A stretch of DNA of 60,021 nt from Oscillospiraceae bacterium (GTDB lineage Bacteria; Bacillota; Clostridia; Oscillospirales; Oscillospiraceae). Below, one piece after another: positions 43,246 to 51,321 of this stretch; within the stretch, counting starts at the first letter, position 1; the number at the start of each line of letters is the position of its first letter. The notes under the pieces were generated by a model, which worked only from the letters and a program-made list of their open reading frames with translations, was not told the origin of the DNA and searched no databases. Location: NCBI GenBank assembly GCA_017535635.1, contig JAFXTU010000014.1, positions 1 through 60,021 of the forward strand, written 5' to 3'. Both the position numbers and the translations under genes were made by a program.

Positions 43246-43911
43246 TCATTCCGTCGGCCGCTTCTGCAGCTTCATGGGGAAGAGGTCGGGGACCTTCCCC
43301 TGCAGAGCGGGGAGCAGATTTTCTTCTATGGTGGTCATTTTCACGGGGATGCCGCAGAGCCGGGAGACCTCCCGGGCGTAGCCGAGGGAGCCCAGCACGT
43401 CCTCCGGCGTGGTCTCGATCCCCAGGTTGGAGTTGTTCACGATGCCGGTGAAGGGGAGGCGGCAGGCCGTCTCGATCTCCTCCACCACCTCCCGGACGCT
43501 CTGGGCGTCCCGGGTGAGGGGGCGGAAGCGGTTTACCACCAGGAGCATCTCGTAGTCCCCCTCCTCCCGGATGGCGGGGACCAGCCGCCCCAGGGCCAGG
43601 GCCCCCCGGTCGTCCCCTCCCACGTCCAGGACGCAGGTATAGCGCCTGTCGTCCGTGATGGCGTAGATATCCTGGGGAAGGGCGGGCAGGTCCACGTTGG
43701 AGTTGGCGAAGAAGGAGGAGATGACCCGGATGCCCTGCGCCTCCAGTTCCCTTGCGCTGTCCTTGGCCCGGTAGTAGGGGTTCACGATGTCCAGGTCCGC
43801 CAGCATCAGGTATTCCCGCTGTTTTTTCAGGGCCAGGGCGTAGTTCACGGCGATGTTCGTTTTGCCGCTGCCGTAGTGCCCGGCAAAGAGGGTGATCCGT
43901 TTTTCAGCCAA
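43246..43911 (-). CDS. SIMIBI-type P-loop ATPase in the oxidoreductase operon
   Basis: A 221-residue MinD/ParA/CobB-like NTPase. Walker A GHYGSGKTN is at 11-19, and DLDIVNPYYRAKD (39-51) and LDVGGDD (94-100) supply the switch and Mg-binding aspartates. It lies 15 nt before the delta subunit gene and 15 nt after the ligase gene, in one operon. Relatives act as cofactor or metal-cluster carriers or in partitioning; here an assembly or activation role for the oxidoreductase is a guess from position. I do not recognise a named family. Confidence 0.75.
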   Translation of the reverse strand: MAEKRITLFAGHYGSGKTNIAVNYALALKKQREYLMLADLDIVNPYYRAKDSARELEAQGIRVISSFFANSNVDLPALPQDIYAITDDRRYTCVLDVGGDDRGALALGRLVPAIREEGDYEMLLVVNRFRPLTRDAQSVREVVEEIETACRLPFTGIVNNSNLGIETTPEDVLGSLGYAREVSRLCGIPVKMTTIEENLLPALQGKVPDLFPMKLQKRPTE

Positions 43912-43926
43912 GGCGTCACGCTCCTT

Positions 43927-46221
43927 TCACAGGAGGTTCCGCTGGATCTTGCCGCTGATGGTCTTGGGCAGCTCCGTCCTGAATTCCACGATCCGGGGGT
44001 ATTTATAGGGGGCGGTGTGGGATTTTACGTAGTTCTGGATCTCCTTTTTCAGCTCCTCGGTGCCGGTGGTGCCCTTGGTGAGGACGATGCTGGCCTTCAC
44101 CACCTGGCCCCGGATGGGGTCGGGAGCGGCGGAGACGCCGCATTCCAGCACATAGGGGAGCTCCATGATGACGCTCTCGATCTCGAAGGGCCCGATGCGG
44201 TAGCCGGAGGACTTGATCAGGTCGTCCACCCGTCCCACATACCAGAAGTAGCCGTCCTCGTCCTGCCAGGCGGTGTCCCCGGTGTGGTAATAGCCGTCGT
44301 GCCAGGCCTCCGCCGTCTTTTCCGGCTCCCCGAAGTAGCCGGTGAAGAGGCCGCAGATCTGCCCCGGCTCCGTGCGGATGCAGATCTCCCCGGTCTCGCC
44401 GGGCCGGACGGGCTTGCCCTCCCGGTCCAGCAGGTGGACGGGGTAGAGGGGCACGGGCTTGCCCATGCTGCCCACCTTGGGAGCGGTGCCGATCAGGTTG
44501 CCGATCATCACCGTGGTCTCCGACTGGCCGAAGCCCTCCATGAGGCTCAGGCCCGTGTGCTGCTTGAACTGGTGGAAGACCTCCGGGTTCAGGGCCTCCC
44601 CGGCGATGGTGGCGTGCTCGATGCTGCTCAGGTCGTACTGGGAGATGTCCTCCTTGATGAGCATCCGGTACATGGTGGGGGGCGCGCAGAAGGTGGTGAT
44701 CTTGTACCTGGCGAACATGGGGAGGATGTCCGAGGCGTCAAAGCGGTCGAAGTCGTAGACAAAGATGGGCGCTTCGTTCAGCCAGGCCCCGTAGAGCTTG
44801 CCCCACATGCTCTTCGCCCAGCCGGTGTCGGAGATGGTGAGGTGCAGGCCGTCCGGGTTCACGCAGTGCCAGTACTTGGCGGTGATGAAGTGGCCCAGGG
44901 GGTACTTGAAGTTATGTACCGCGGCCTTGGGGTAGCCGGTGGTGCCGGAGGTGAAGAACATGAGCATGGGGTCCGAGCCGCAGGGGGCGTTGGCGTCCCG
45001 CAGGAATTCCTCCGAGTAGAGGCGGAATTCCTTGTCGAAGCTGTGCCAGCCGGGCTTGTCCCCCTCGGCGATGACCCGGATCTGCAGGCCGGGGCAGGCG
45101 GCCAGGCAGTCCTCCACCTGCTCGGGGACGCCCCCGGTGGAGGTGCAGAGGATGGCCCGGATGTCCACGGCGTTCACCCGGTACTCGATGTCGTGGGCCA
45201 GAAGCTGGTTGGAGCCCAGGATGGCCACGGCGCCGATCTTGTGCAGGGCGATCATGCTGATCCAGAACTGGTAGTGCCGCCGGAGGATAAGAAGGACCTT
45301 GTCCCCCCGCTTGATGCCCAGGGAGCGGAAGTAGTTGGCGGCCTTGTTGGAGTAGCGGCTGATGTCCGCGAAGGTGAAGTACCGCTCCTCCTTGAACCGG
45401 TCCACGTGGAGCATGGCCAGCTTCCCCGGATTCTTCCGGGCCAGGGCGTCCACCACGTCGAAGGCGAAGTTGAACTTCTCCTCGTTCTGGAAGTCCACGG
45501 ACTTGAGGCTCCCGTCGGGCCCCTCCTCGGGGAGAATGAAATCCTCGTGGATGCGCTTTTCCGCCGTCTTTTTGGGCCGCTGGGGGGTGGTCTCCTCCCG
45601 CAGGGGGTCCACGCTCCGGTTCGTGGGGTCATATTCGGTGGGGTTCAGCACCACCGCGTAGAAGACGCAGTCTCTGCCGCCCACGGCCACCATGCCGTGG
45701 GGGGTGGAGCTGTTGTAATAAATGGTATCCCCCTCGTGGAGGATCTCGCTGTGCTCCCCCACCTGCACCTTCAGGCTGCCGCTGATGACCAGGTCGAACT
45801 CCTGGCCCTCGTGGGTGGTGAGGGCGATATCGCTTCGCTCCAGCTCCGGGTCGTAGATGGCCTGGGTGAAGAGGGGGTCGGCGATGCGGTTTTTGAAGGA
45901 GGCGGCCATGTTGTAGTAGACCATGCCGTGGGCCTGCTCGATGCGCTGTCCTTCCCCGTGCCGCGTCACGGTGTAGGACCGCAGCTTGGGGGAGGAGCCC
46001 CGGATGATGTCCGTCACGTCCACCCCGAAGGCCAGGGCGCAGCGGTAGATGAAGGCAAAGTTCAGGTCGCTCTCCCCGGCCTCGCAGGCCAGGTACTCCG
46101 CCGTGGTCACGCCGGTCTTTTCAGCGATCTCCTCCACGCTGTAGCCGGAAATGCTTCTCAGTTCCCGGATCCGGGCCGCCATCTCCTGGATCTTCATGGT
46201 CAGCCCCGTCATTTGTGTCAT
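43927..46221 (-). CDS. HTH-cupin-acyl-CoA ligase fusion (paralog 1)
   Basis: 764 residues with three parts: an XRE-type HTH (about 14-65, IRELRSISGYSVEEIAEKTGV), a cupin sensor barrel (about 120-195, with HEGQEFDLVISG and HEGDTIYYNSSTPHGM), and an AMP-forming acyl-CoA ligase of the medium-chain/aryl type (about 235-764) with FFTSGTTGYPK, YGxxE-like GFGQSETT and a catalytic lysine in TISGKIQRN. It should turn a free acid into its CoA ester. The ATG at 46221 follows AAGGAGACAGGA. A T-box leader precedes it, and the ATPase, oxidoreductase and aminotransferase genes follow it. Confidence 0.85.
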   Translation of the reverse strand: MTQMTGLTMKIQEMAARIRELRSISGYSVEEIAEKTGVTTAEYLACEAGESDLNFAFIYRCALAFGVDVTDIIRGSSPKLRSYTVTRHGEGQRIEQAHGMVYYNMAASFKNRIADPLFTQAIYDPELERSDIALTTHEGQEFDLVISGSLKVQVGEHSEILHEGDTIYYNSSTPHGMVAVGGRDCVFYAVVLNPTEYDPTNRSVDPLREETTPQRPKKTAEKRIHEDFILPEEGPDGSLKSVDFQNEEKFNFAFDVVDALARKNPGKLAMLHVDRFKEERYFTFADISRYSNKAANYFRSLGIKRGDKVLLILRRHYQFWISMIALHKIGAVAILGSNQLLAHDIEYRVNAVDIRAILCTSTGGVPEQVEDCLAACPGLQIRVIAEGDKPGWHSFDKEFRLYSEEFLRDANAPCGSDPMLMFFTSGTTGYPKAAVHNFKYPLGHFITAKYWHCVNPDGLHLTISDTGWAKSMWGKLYGAWLNEAPIFVYDFDRFDASDILPMFARYKITTFCAPPTMYRMLIKEDISQYDLSSIEHATIAGEALNPEVFHQFKQHTGLSLMEGFGQSETTVMIGNLIGTAPKVGSMGKPVPLYPVHLLDREGKPVRPGETGEICIRTEPGQICGLFTGYFGEPEKTAEAWHDGYYHTGDTAWQDEDGYFWYVGRVDDLIKSSGYRIGPFEIESVIMELPYVLECGVSAAPDPIRGQVVKASIVLTKGTTGTEELKKEIQNYVKSHTAPYKYPRIVEFRTELPKTISGKIQRNLL
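44068..44152. repeat. 85-bp direct repeat shared by the two ligase paralogs, copy 1
   Basis: Identical to 46767-46851 by direct reading. It encodes part of the C-terminal ligase domain and sits in a longer stretch of very high identity, while the N-terminal domains are much more diverged. Confidence 0.85.
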
Positions 46222-46250
46222 TCCTGTCTCCTTTCCGGAGCGAACAGCAA

Positions 46251-46538
46251 AGCCCGCCCCAGAGATTGTGTAATCTTTGAGACGGGCTAATTCGTTCACC
46301 CGCGGTACCACTCAAATTGCGCCCAAAGGACGCCGCCTCATCGGACTCCGGCAAGTCCTGCGCCCTGACGCGGCGCTCTTCGGGAGAGTTCTACTTGCCT
46401 TGAATGTCTCTCGGCTTTCTTCTCTCCGGCTCGGAAGCGAGCAGCGCGGGAGCCCGGATCACGGCTCGCACCACCCGCCGCTTCTCTGCATCCGATATCT
46501 CCGACGCTCTCTTCGTCATCGCCTTTGGGATTCAATTT
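46251..46538 (-). promoter_or_regulatory. T-box riboswitch upstream of ligase paralog 1
   Basis: On the minus strand, a Stem I carries the GACGAAGA segment, an AGAGA bulge and a GGUGCGA distal loop; CUUCCGAGCC then gives the specifier region. The T-box TGGTACCGCG lies within 46297-46313. A terminator stem (46279-46288 with 46251-46260) is extended by an AGATT/AATCT stem. The TGGT bulge predicts a tRNA with discriminator A73. The probable specifier is UUC (Phe); UCC is the alternative. Confidence 0.9.
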
Positions 46539-46544
46539 GCAGTA

Positions 46545-46573
46545 AGATTAGCACAATCGAATTCAATAGTCAA
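46545..46573 (-). promoter_or_regulatory. Promoter of T-box leader 1 and the oxidoreductase operon
   Basis: TTGACT (46568-46573), 17 bp and TAATCT (46545-46550) on the minus strand. Confidence 0.75.
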
Positions 46574-46625
46574 TAGGATACCGGTGACAATTTGCCGGTG
46601 GAATACCGTTGGAAATCAAGCGGTT

Positions 46626-48893
46626 TTACAGCTTGTTCCGCTGGATCTTTCCGCTGATGGTCTTGGGCAGCTCCGTCCGGAACTCCACGATGCGGGGGTA
46701 CTTGTAGGGGGCGGTGTGGGTCTTCACGTAGTTCTGGATCTCCTTCTTCAGCTCCTCGGTGCCCTCGGTGCCCTTGGTGAGGACGATGCTGGCCTTCACC
46801 ACCTGGCCCCGGATGGGGTCGGGAGCGGCGGAGACGCCGCACTCCAGCACGTAGGGGAGCTCCATGATCACGTTCTCGATCTCGAAGGGCCCGATGCGGT
46901 AGCCGGAGGACTTGATCACGTCGTCCGCTCTTCCCACGTACCAGTAGAAGCCGTCCTCGTCCATCCAGGCCAGGTCCCCGGTGTGGTAGAAGCCGTCGTG
47001 CCACTGCTCCCTGGTGTGTTCCTCGTCCCGGAAATAGCCCTGGAAGAGGCCGCAGGGGACCTTCTCCGAGGTGCGGATGCAGATTTCGCCCGTCTCGCCC
47101 AGATTGCAGGGCTCCCCCTCCCGGCTCAGCAGGGTGACGTCGAACTGGGGGCTGGGGCGGCCCATGCTCCCCAGCTTGTGGGCTTCGCCGATGAGGTTGG
47201 CGATGACCAGGGTGGTCTCCGTCTGGCCGAAGCCCTCCATGATCTGCAGGCCCGTGGCCTTCTCGAACTGCTTGAAGACCTCCGGGTTCATGGCTTCCCC
47301 CGCGGTGGTGGCGTGGACGATGCTCGAGAGGTCGTACTGGGAGATGTCCTGCTTGATGAGCATCCGGTACATGGTGGGAGGCGCGCAGAAGGTGGTGATG
47401 TGGTACCTGGCGAAGAGGGGCAGCAGGTCGTCGGCGTCGAACTTGTCAAAGTCGTAGACAAAGGTGGCCGCCTCGCAGAGCCACTGGCCGTAGAGCTTGC
47501 CCCAGAGGGCCTTGCCCCAGCCGGTCTCGGAGATGGTGAAGTGGAGGCCGTCGGGCTCCACGCAGTGCCAGTACTTGGCGGTGATGTAGTGCCCCAGGGG
47601 GTACTTGTAGCTGTGGCTGGCGATCTTGGGGTAGCCGGTGGTGCCGGAGGTGAAGAACATCAGCATGGGGTCGTCCCCGCAGGGGGCGTCCTCAGGCCGG
47701 GGGAAGGAGGAGGAATACATCTTGTATTCCGTGTTGAAGTCGTGCCAGCCCTCCCTGGCCTCGCCCACCAGGATGCGGGTGACCACCTCGGGATGGGTCT
47801 CCATGCTCTTCTCCGCCTCCCTGGCGGTGTCCCCGTCGGCGGTGCAGACGATGGCGGTGATGCCCGCCGCCTCAAAACGGTAGTCGAAGTCGTGCTTCTG
47901 CAGAAGGTTCGTGGCGGGGATGATGATGGCCCCCAGCTTGTGCAGGGCCAGGATGGTGAACCAGAACTGGTAGTGCCGCTTCAGAAGAACGATCACCCGG
48001 TCCCCCCGCTTGATGCCCAGGGCCTTGAAGTAGTTGGCCGTCCGGGCGGATTCCTTCATCATGTCCTTGAAGGTGAAGCGCATTTCGTTCTTAGCGTGGT
48101 CCAGCCAGAGCATGGCCAGCTTTTCCGGCTTCGTCTTCCCCAGGGCGTCCACCACGTCGTAGGCGAAGTTGAAGCTGTCCTCGTTGAAGAAGCGGATCTC
48201 CTTCAGCCTGCCCTCGGCGTCCTCCACCGTGTCGATGAAGGGCCGGGTGACCAGGTCCTCCTCGCTCCGGGCTGCCGGGAGCAGGGTGGGATAGGCCTCC
48301 GTCTCCTCCTCCTCACCGTTCATCACCACCGCCACGAAGACGCAGTCGCTGCCGCCGGTGGCGATCATGCCGTGGGGGGCGGAGGAGTTGTAGAAGATGC
48401 TGTCCCCCTCGTGGAGGACCTCCACGTGGTCCCCCACCTGCACCTTCAGGCTGCCGGATACCACCACGTCGAACTCCTGGCCGCTGTGGCGGATGGTGTG
48501 GATGGGGACGTTCTGCAGGCTCTCGTCGTAGCTGTAGCGGACCCAGTAGGGCTCCGCCAGCTTTTTCTTGAACTGGGGGGCCAGGCTCTGGATGAGGATG
48601 CCCGGCTCGTCGGCGGTGGTCACGCCCTGGCCCCGGCGGGTGACGGTGTAGGCCGAGAGCTTGGCGCTGTGGCCCTCCAGAATGTCGGTGATCTCGATGT
48701 TGAAGGCCAGGGCGCATTTATGGATAAAGGTAAAGGGGAAATCCGCCAGCCCGTCCTCATACTTCTGGTATTCCTGTACGCTGACCTCCGTCAGCCGGGC
48801 CATGTCGCCGATGCTGTAGCCGCTGATCTCCCGCATCTCCCGGATGCGCGCGCCCACCTCCACCAGCTTGGAGTCCATCTGTTTCACTTCCAT
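46626..48893 (-). CDS. HTH-cupin-acyl-CoA ligase fusion (paralog 2)
   Basis: 755 residues with the same plan as paralog 1: HTH (about 15-70, IREMREISGYSIGDMARLTEV), cupin (about 125-192; candidate metal ligands H132, H136, E140, H174), then an acyl-CoA ligase with FFTSGTTGYPK, ETGWGKALWGKLYG and TISGKIQRNKL at the end. About 70 of the last 74 residues equal paralog 1, while the N-terminal halves differ widely. GGGAGG precedes the ATG. It has its own promoter and T-box. Whether the HTH binds DNA, and whether the cupin senses the ligase substrate or product, is unknown. Confidence 0.85.
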   Translation of the reverse strand: MEVKQMDSKLVEVGARIREMREISGYSIGDMARLTEVSVQEYQKYEDGLADFPFTFIHKCALAFNIEITDILEGHSAKLSAYTVTRRGQGVTTADEPGILIQSLAPQFKKKLAEPYWVRYSYDESLQNVPIHTIRHSGQEFDVVVSGSLKVQVGDHVEVLHEGDSIFYNSSAPHGMIATGGSDCVFVAVVMNGEEEETEAYPTLLPAARSEEDLVTRPFIDTVEDAEGRLKEIRFFNEDSFNFAYDVVDALGKTKPEKLAMLWLDHAKNEMRFTFKDMMKESARTANYFKALGIKRGDRVIVLLKRHYQFWFTILALHKLGAIIIPATNLLQKHDFDYRFEAAGITAIVCTADGDTAREAEKSMETHPEVVTRILVGEAREGWHDFNTEYKMYSSSFPRPEDAPCGDDPMLMFFTSGTTGYPKIASHSYKYPLGHYITAKYWHCVEPDGLHFTISETGWGKALWGKLYGQWLCEAATFVYDFDKFDADDLLPLFARYHITTFCAPPTMYRMLIKQDISQYDLSSIVHATTAGEAMNPEVFKQFEKATGLQIMEGFGQTETTLVIANLIGEAHKLGSMGRPSPQFDVTLLSREGEPCNLGETGEICIRTSEKVPCGLFQGYFRDEEHTREQWHDGFYHTGDLAWMDEDGFYWYVGRADDVIKSSGYRIGPFEIENVIMELPYVLECGVSAAPDPIRGQVVKASIVLTKGTEGTEELKKEIQNYVKTHTAPYKYPRIVEFRTELPKTISGKIQRNKL
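46767..46851. repeat. 85-bp direct repeat shared by the two ligase paralogs, copy 2
   Basis: Identical to 44068-44152. The pair lies 2.7 kb apart in direct orientation and could recombine, deleting one ligase C-terminus and the intervening leader. Confidence 0.85.
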
Positions 48894-48924
48894 GGTTGTT
48901 TACCTCCCGGCGAAAAAATGAAAA

Positions 48925-49182
48925 ATCCCGTCTCAAATTCCTTTGAGACGGGATAGTACTAACCCGCGGTACCACTCAAATTGCGCATACGCGCCACTCT
49001 GGGAGCTCTAGCAAGCTCTGTGCTTTAACGCAGCCATACGGGAGAAGCCTACTTGCATCGCGTTCAGCGCTCCGGCTCGGAAGGGATGGGTCCCTGGGTC
49101 TCCTCCTGTCGGCTCGCACCGCCCGCCGACTCTCTGAAAGGATGATCCCCGACCGTCTTCGTCACAGCCTTTGAACTATTGT
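48925..49182 (-). promoter_or_regulatory. T-box riboswitch upstream of ligase paralog 2
   Basis: On the minus strand: Stem I with GACGAAGA, AGAGAG and GGTGCGA; a specifier region reading CAUCC-CUUCC-GAGCC; T-box TGGTACCGCG within 48961-48977; and a perfect 13-bp terminator stem (48925-48937 and 48942-48954) followed by TTTTTCATTTTTT. The TGGT bulge again indicates an A73 tRNA. The specifier region (CUUCC) matches that of leader 1. Confidence 0.92.
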
Positions 49183-49188
49183 GGGTGT

Positions 49189-49217
49189 ACTTTAGCGCAG
49201 TAAGGGAAAAAAGTCAA
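49189..49217 (-). promoter_or_regulatory. Promoter of T-box leader 2
   Basis: TTGACT (49212-49217), 17 bp and TAAAGT (49189-49194) on the minus strand. Confidence 0.75.
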
Positions 49218-49284
49218 GCCCTATTTTGAAAATAAGTTGAGAAAAATATTTTTCAGAAAAGGGCGATTTGTCCCGCCGGGGGGC

Positions 49285-49313
49285 TTTACAAGCGGGAAAA
49301 GCTGTGATATGAT
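49285..49313 (+). promoter_or_regulatory. Promoter of the lysine biosynthesis operon
   Basis: TTTACA (49285-49290), 17 bp and TATGAT (49308-49313) preceded by TGA, just upstream of the lysine riboswitch. Confidence 0.75.
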
Positions 49314-49340
49314 TCCCCAAAACTTAATATCGCAATTAAA

Positions 49341-49545
49341 GGATAGAGGCGCAGCGTCCAGGAGTAGGCCCGGTGGAAGAGGCAGCAAAGCCGTTGCCGG
49401 GGCGAAAGGGGCCGCTGCCGAAGGCGGGACCCTGCAAGCCCTGCCTGGGCAGACGGAGAAGATCCGGCTGACTGTCGCGTATGCGGAGCGCTATGGATTG
49501 ATTGCGAGACTTTCTCATTTTCCCCCGGTCCCGGGGGTTGATGAG
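49341..49545 (+). promoter_or_regulatory. Lysine riboswitch (L-box) with terminator
   Basis: The aptamer (49341-49496) shows the L-box signatures AGAGGCGC, AGGAGTA, GCGAAAGGGG, GCCGAAGG, CTGGGC, CTGACTGTCGC and a closing GCGCTATGG that pairs with the 5' end. A terminator hairpin (49514-49545) with CCCCCGG/CCGGGGG and CTCAT/ATGAG stems precedes T-rich sequence. Lysine binding should turn the dap operon off. It lies about 90 nt ahead of dapA. Confidence 0.88.
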
Positions 49546-49635
49546 GGTGTTTCGGTTTTCCCGGCAGCTGCGCGAATGTGCGGGCTGCTTTTTCATTTGC
49601 GCCGTATATCCGTCTTACAAAGGAGAGAAAGTGTT

Positions 49636-50523
49636 ATGAGCAAGAATCCCGTGTTTGTGGGCGCCGCCACGGCGCTGATCACCCCCCTGAACGCCCGGGG
49701 CGTGGACTACGACGCCTTCGGCAGGCTCATCGACTGGCAGATCGAGAAGGGGATCGACGCCCTGGTCATCGCCGGGACCACCGGCGAGGGCTCCACCCTC
49801 AGCGACGAGGAGCACCGGGAGGTGCTGCGCTACAGCGCCGAGCGTATCGCCGGCCGGGTCCCCATGATCGCCGGCACCGGCTCCAACGACACCGCCTACG
49901 CCGTGGATCTGACGAGGTTCGCCTGCTCCGTCGGGGCCGACGCCATGCTGGTGGTGACGCCCTACTACAATAAGGCCACCCAGAAGGGCCTGGTGCGGAT
50001 GTTCACCGAGATCGCCGACGCGTCCACGAGGCCTCTCATCCTCTACAACGTCCCCTCCCGCACCGGGGTGACCATTGAGCCTGCCACCTACGCCGCCCTG
50101 GCGGACCACCCCATGATCACCGGCATCAAGGAGGCCGGGGGCAACATCTCCAAGATCGTGGAGACCGCCGCCCTGGTGGGAGAAAAGCTCACCATCTATT
50201 CCGGCAACGACGACCAGGTGGTGCCCATCCTCTCCATGGGGGGCAAGGGGGTCATCTCCGTCCTCTCCAATCTGATGCCCAGGGAGACTAGCCTGATGGT
50301 CCACCGCTTCCTCCGGGGGGACGTGGCGGGCAGCGCGAAGATGCAGATGGACTATCTTCCTCTGATCAACGCCCTCTTCTGCGAGGTGAACCCCATCCCC
50401 GTGAAGGCCGCCATGGCCGCCATGGGCTGGTGCGAAAACTACGTCCGCCTGCCGCTGACCACCATGGAGCCGGAGCACGAGGAGAAGCTGCTGGCCCTCA
50501 TGCGGGCCCAGGGCCTGATCTGA
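49636..50523 (+). CDS. dapA: 4-hydroxy-tetrahydrodipicolinate synthase
   Basis: A 295-residue class I lyase that condenses pyruvate with aspartate semialdehyde, the committed step to diaminopimelate and lysine. The Schiff-base lysine is K165 in GIKEAGG, with catalytic Y137 in LYNVP and AGTTGEG at 46-52. AGGAGAGAAAG precedes the ATG at 49636; the open frame extends upstream through the riboswitch and that part is not coding. First gene of the operon. Confidence 0.95.
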   Translation: MSKNPVFVGAATALITPLNARGVDYDAFGRLIDWQIEKGIDALVIAGTTGEGSTLSDEEHREVLRYSAERIAGRVPMIAGTGSNDTAYAVDLTRFACSVGADAMLVVTPYYNKATQKGLVRMFTEIADASTRPLILYNVPSRTGVTIEPATYAALADHPMITGIKEAGGNISKIVETAALVGEKLTIYSGNDDQVVPILSMGGKGVISVLSNLMPRETSLMVHRFLRGDVAGSAKMQMDYLPLINALFCEVNPIPVKAAMAAMGWCENYVRLPLTTMEPEHEEKLLALMRAQGLI

Positions 50524-50538
50524 GGGGAGGAAAAGAGC

Positions 50539-51285
50539 ATGCGCATTCTCGTCAGCGGCCTGGGCGGTCACATGGGGCAGGAGGTGGCGCTTCTGGCCCG
50601 GGAGGGCTTCCGGGGCGCGGAGCTGACTGCCGGGGTGGACTTTCTGGGCTATCAGGACCCATCCGTTCCCTGCGCTTCCTCCTTTGACGACGCGGAAACC
50701 GACGTGGACGTGGTGGTGGACTTTTCCCACCACTCCTGCACGAAGGAGCTGCTGGACTTCTGCGTGAAGAACTCCCTTCCCCTGGTGCTGGCCACCACGG
50801 GGCAGACGGAGGAGGAGCTGGCCGCCATCCATGAGGCCGCAAAAAAGATCCCCCTCTTCTTCGCCGCCAACTACTCCATGGGCATCGCCATTCTGACGGA
50901 GCTTGCCCAGTGGGTAGCCTCCGCCATGCCCGAGGCGGAGATCGAGATCATCGAGAAGCACCACGACCGGAAGGTGGACGCCCCCAGCGGCACGGCCCTG
51001 GCGCTGGCGGAAGCGATCCGGGAGGTGCGCCCCGGCGCGGAGCTCCACCGGGGACGGGACGGCTACGGCAAGCGGACGAAAACGGAGATCGGCCTCCATG
51101 CCATCCGCATGGGGAACATCGTGGGGGAGCATGAGATCATGATCGGCACCCCCAACCAGACCATCACCCTCAAGCACGAGGCCCACAGCCGCGCCCTCTT
51201 CGCCGAGGGGGCCCTGGCGGCGGCGGAATTCGTAAGGAAGCAGGGACCGGGGCTCTACGACATGAAGAGCCTCCTGGCCAGGTAA
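50539..51285 (+). CDS. dapB: 4-hydroxy-tetrahydrodipicolinate reductase
   Basis: 248 residues. N-terminal nucleotide-binding GLGGHMG (8-14), and the catalytic signature EKHHDRKVDAPSGTA (139-153) with H141/H142 and K145. It reduces the DapA product with NAD(P)H. Sixteen nt after dapA with GAGGGGAGG upstream. Confidence 0.95.
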   Translation: MRILVSGLGGHMGQEVALLAREGFRGAELTAGVDFLGYQDPSVPCASSFDDAETDVDVVVDFSHHSCTKELLDFCVKNSLPLVLATTGQTEEELAAIHEAAKKIPLFFAANYSMGIAILTELAQWVASAMPEAEIEIIEKHHDRKVDAPSGTALALAEAIREVRPGAELHRGRDGYGKRTKTEIGLHAIRMGNIVGEHEIMIGTPNQTITLKHEAHSRALFAEGALAAAEFVRKQGPGLYDMKSLLAR

Positions 51286-51321
51286 GGCGGCGTCGTCCCG
51301 CCCGCGGAGAAAGGATCCTCA

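Noticed and set aside
43114..46290. Plus-strand open frame of 1058 codons opposite the ATPase and ligase genes
   Set aside because: Antisense shadow; the minus strand encodes complete ligase, ATPase and ferredoxin motifs over the same span.
46400..46440. Serine (UCC) as T-box specifier
   Set aside because: Not excluded by the loop sequence, but the TGGT bulge needs an A73 tRNA and bacterial tRNA-Ser carries G73. Kept only as an alternative.
49237..49635. N-terminal extension of dapA
   Set aside because: It translates the lysine riboswitch and its terminator; normal DapA starts at 49636 after a good ribosome site.
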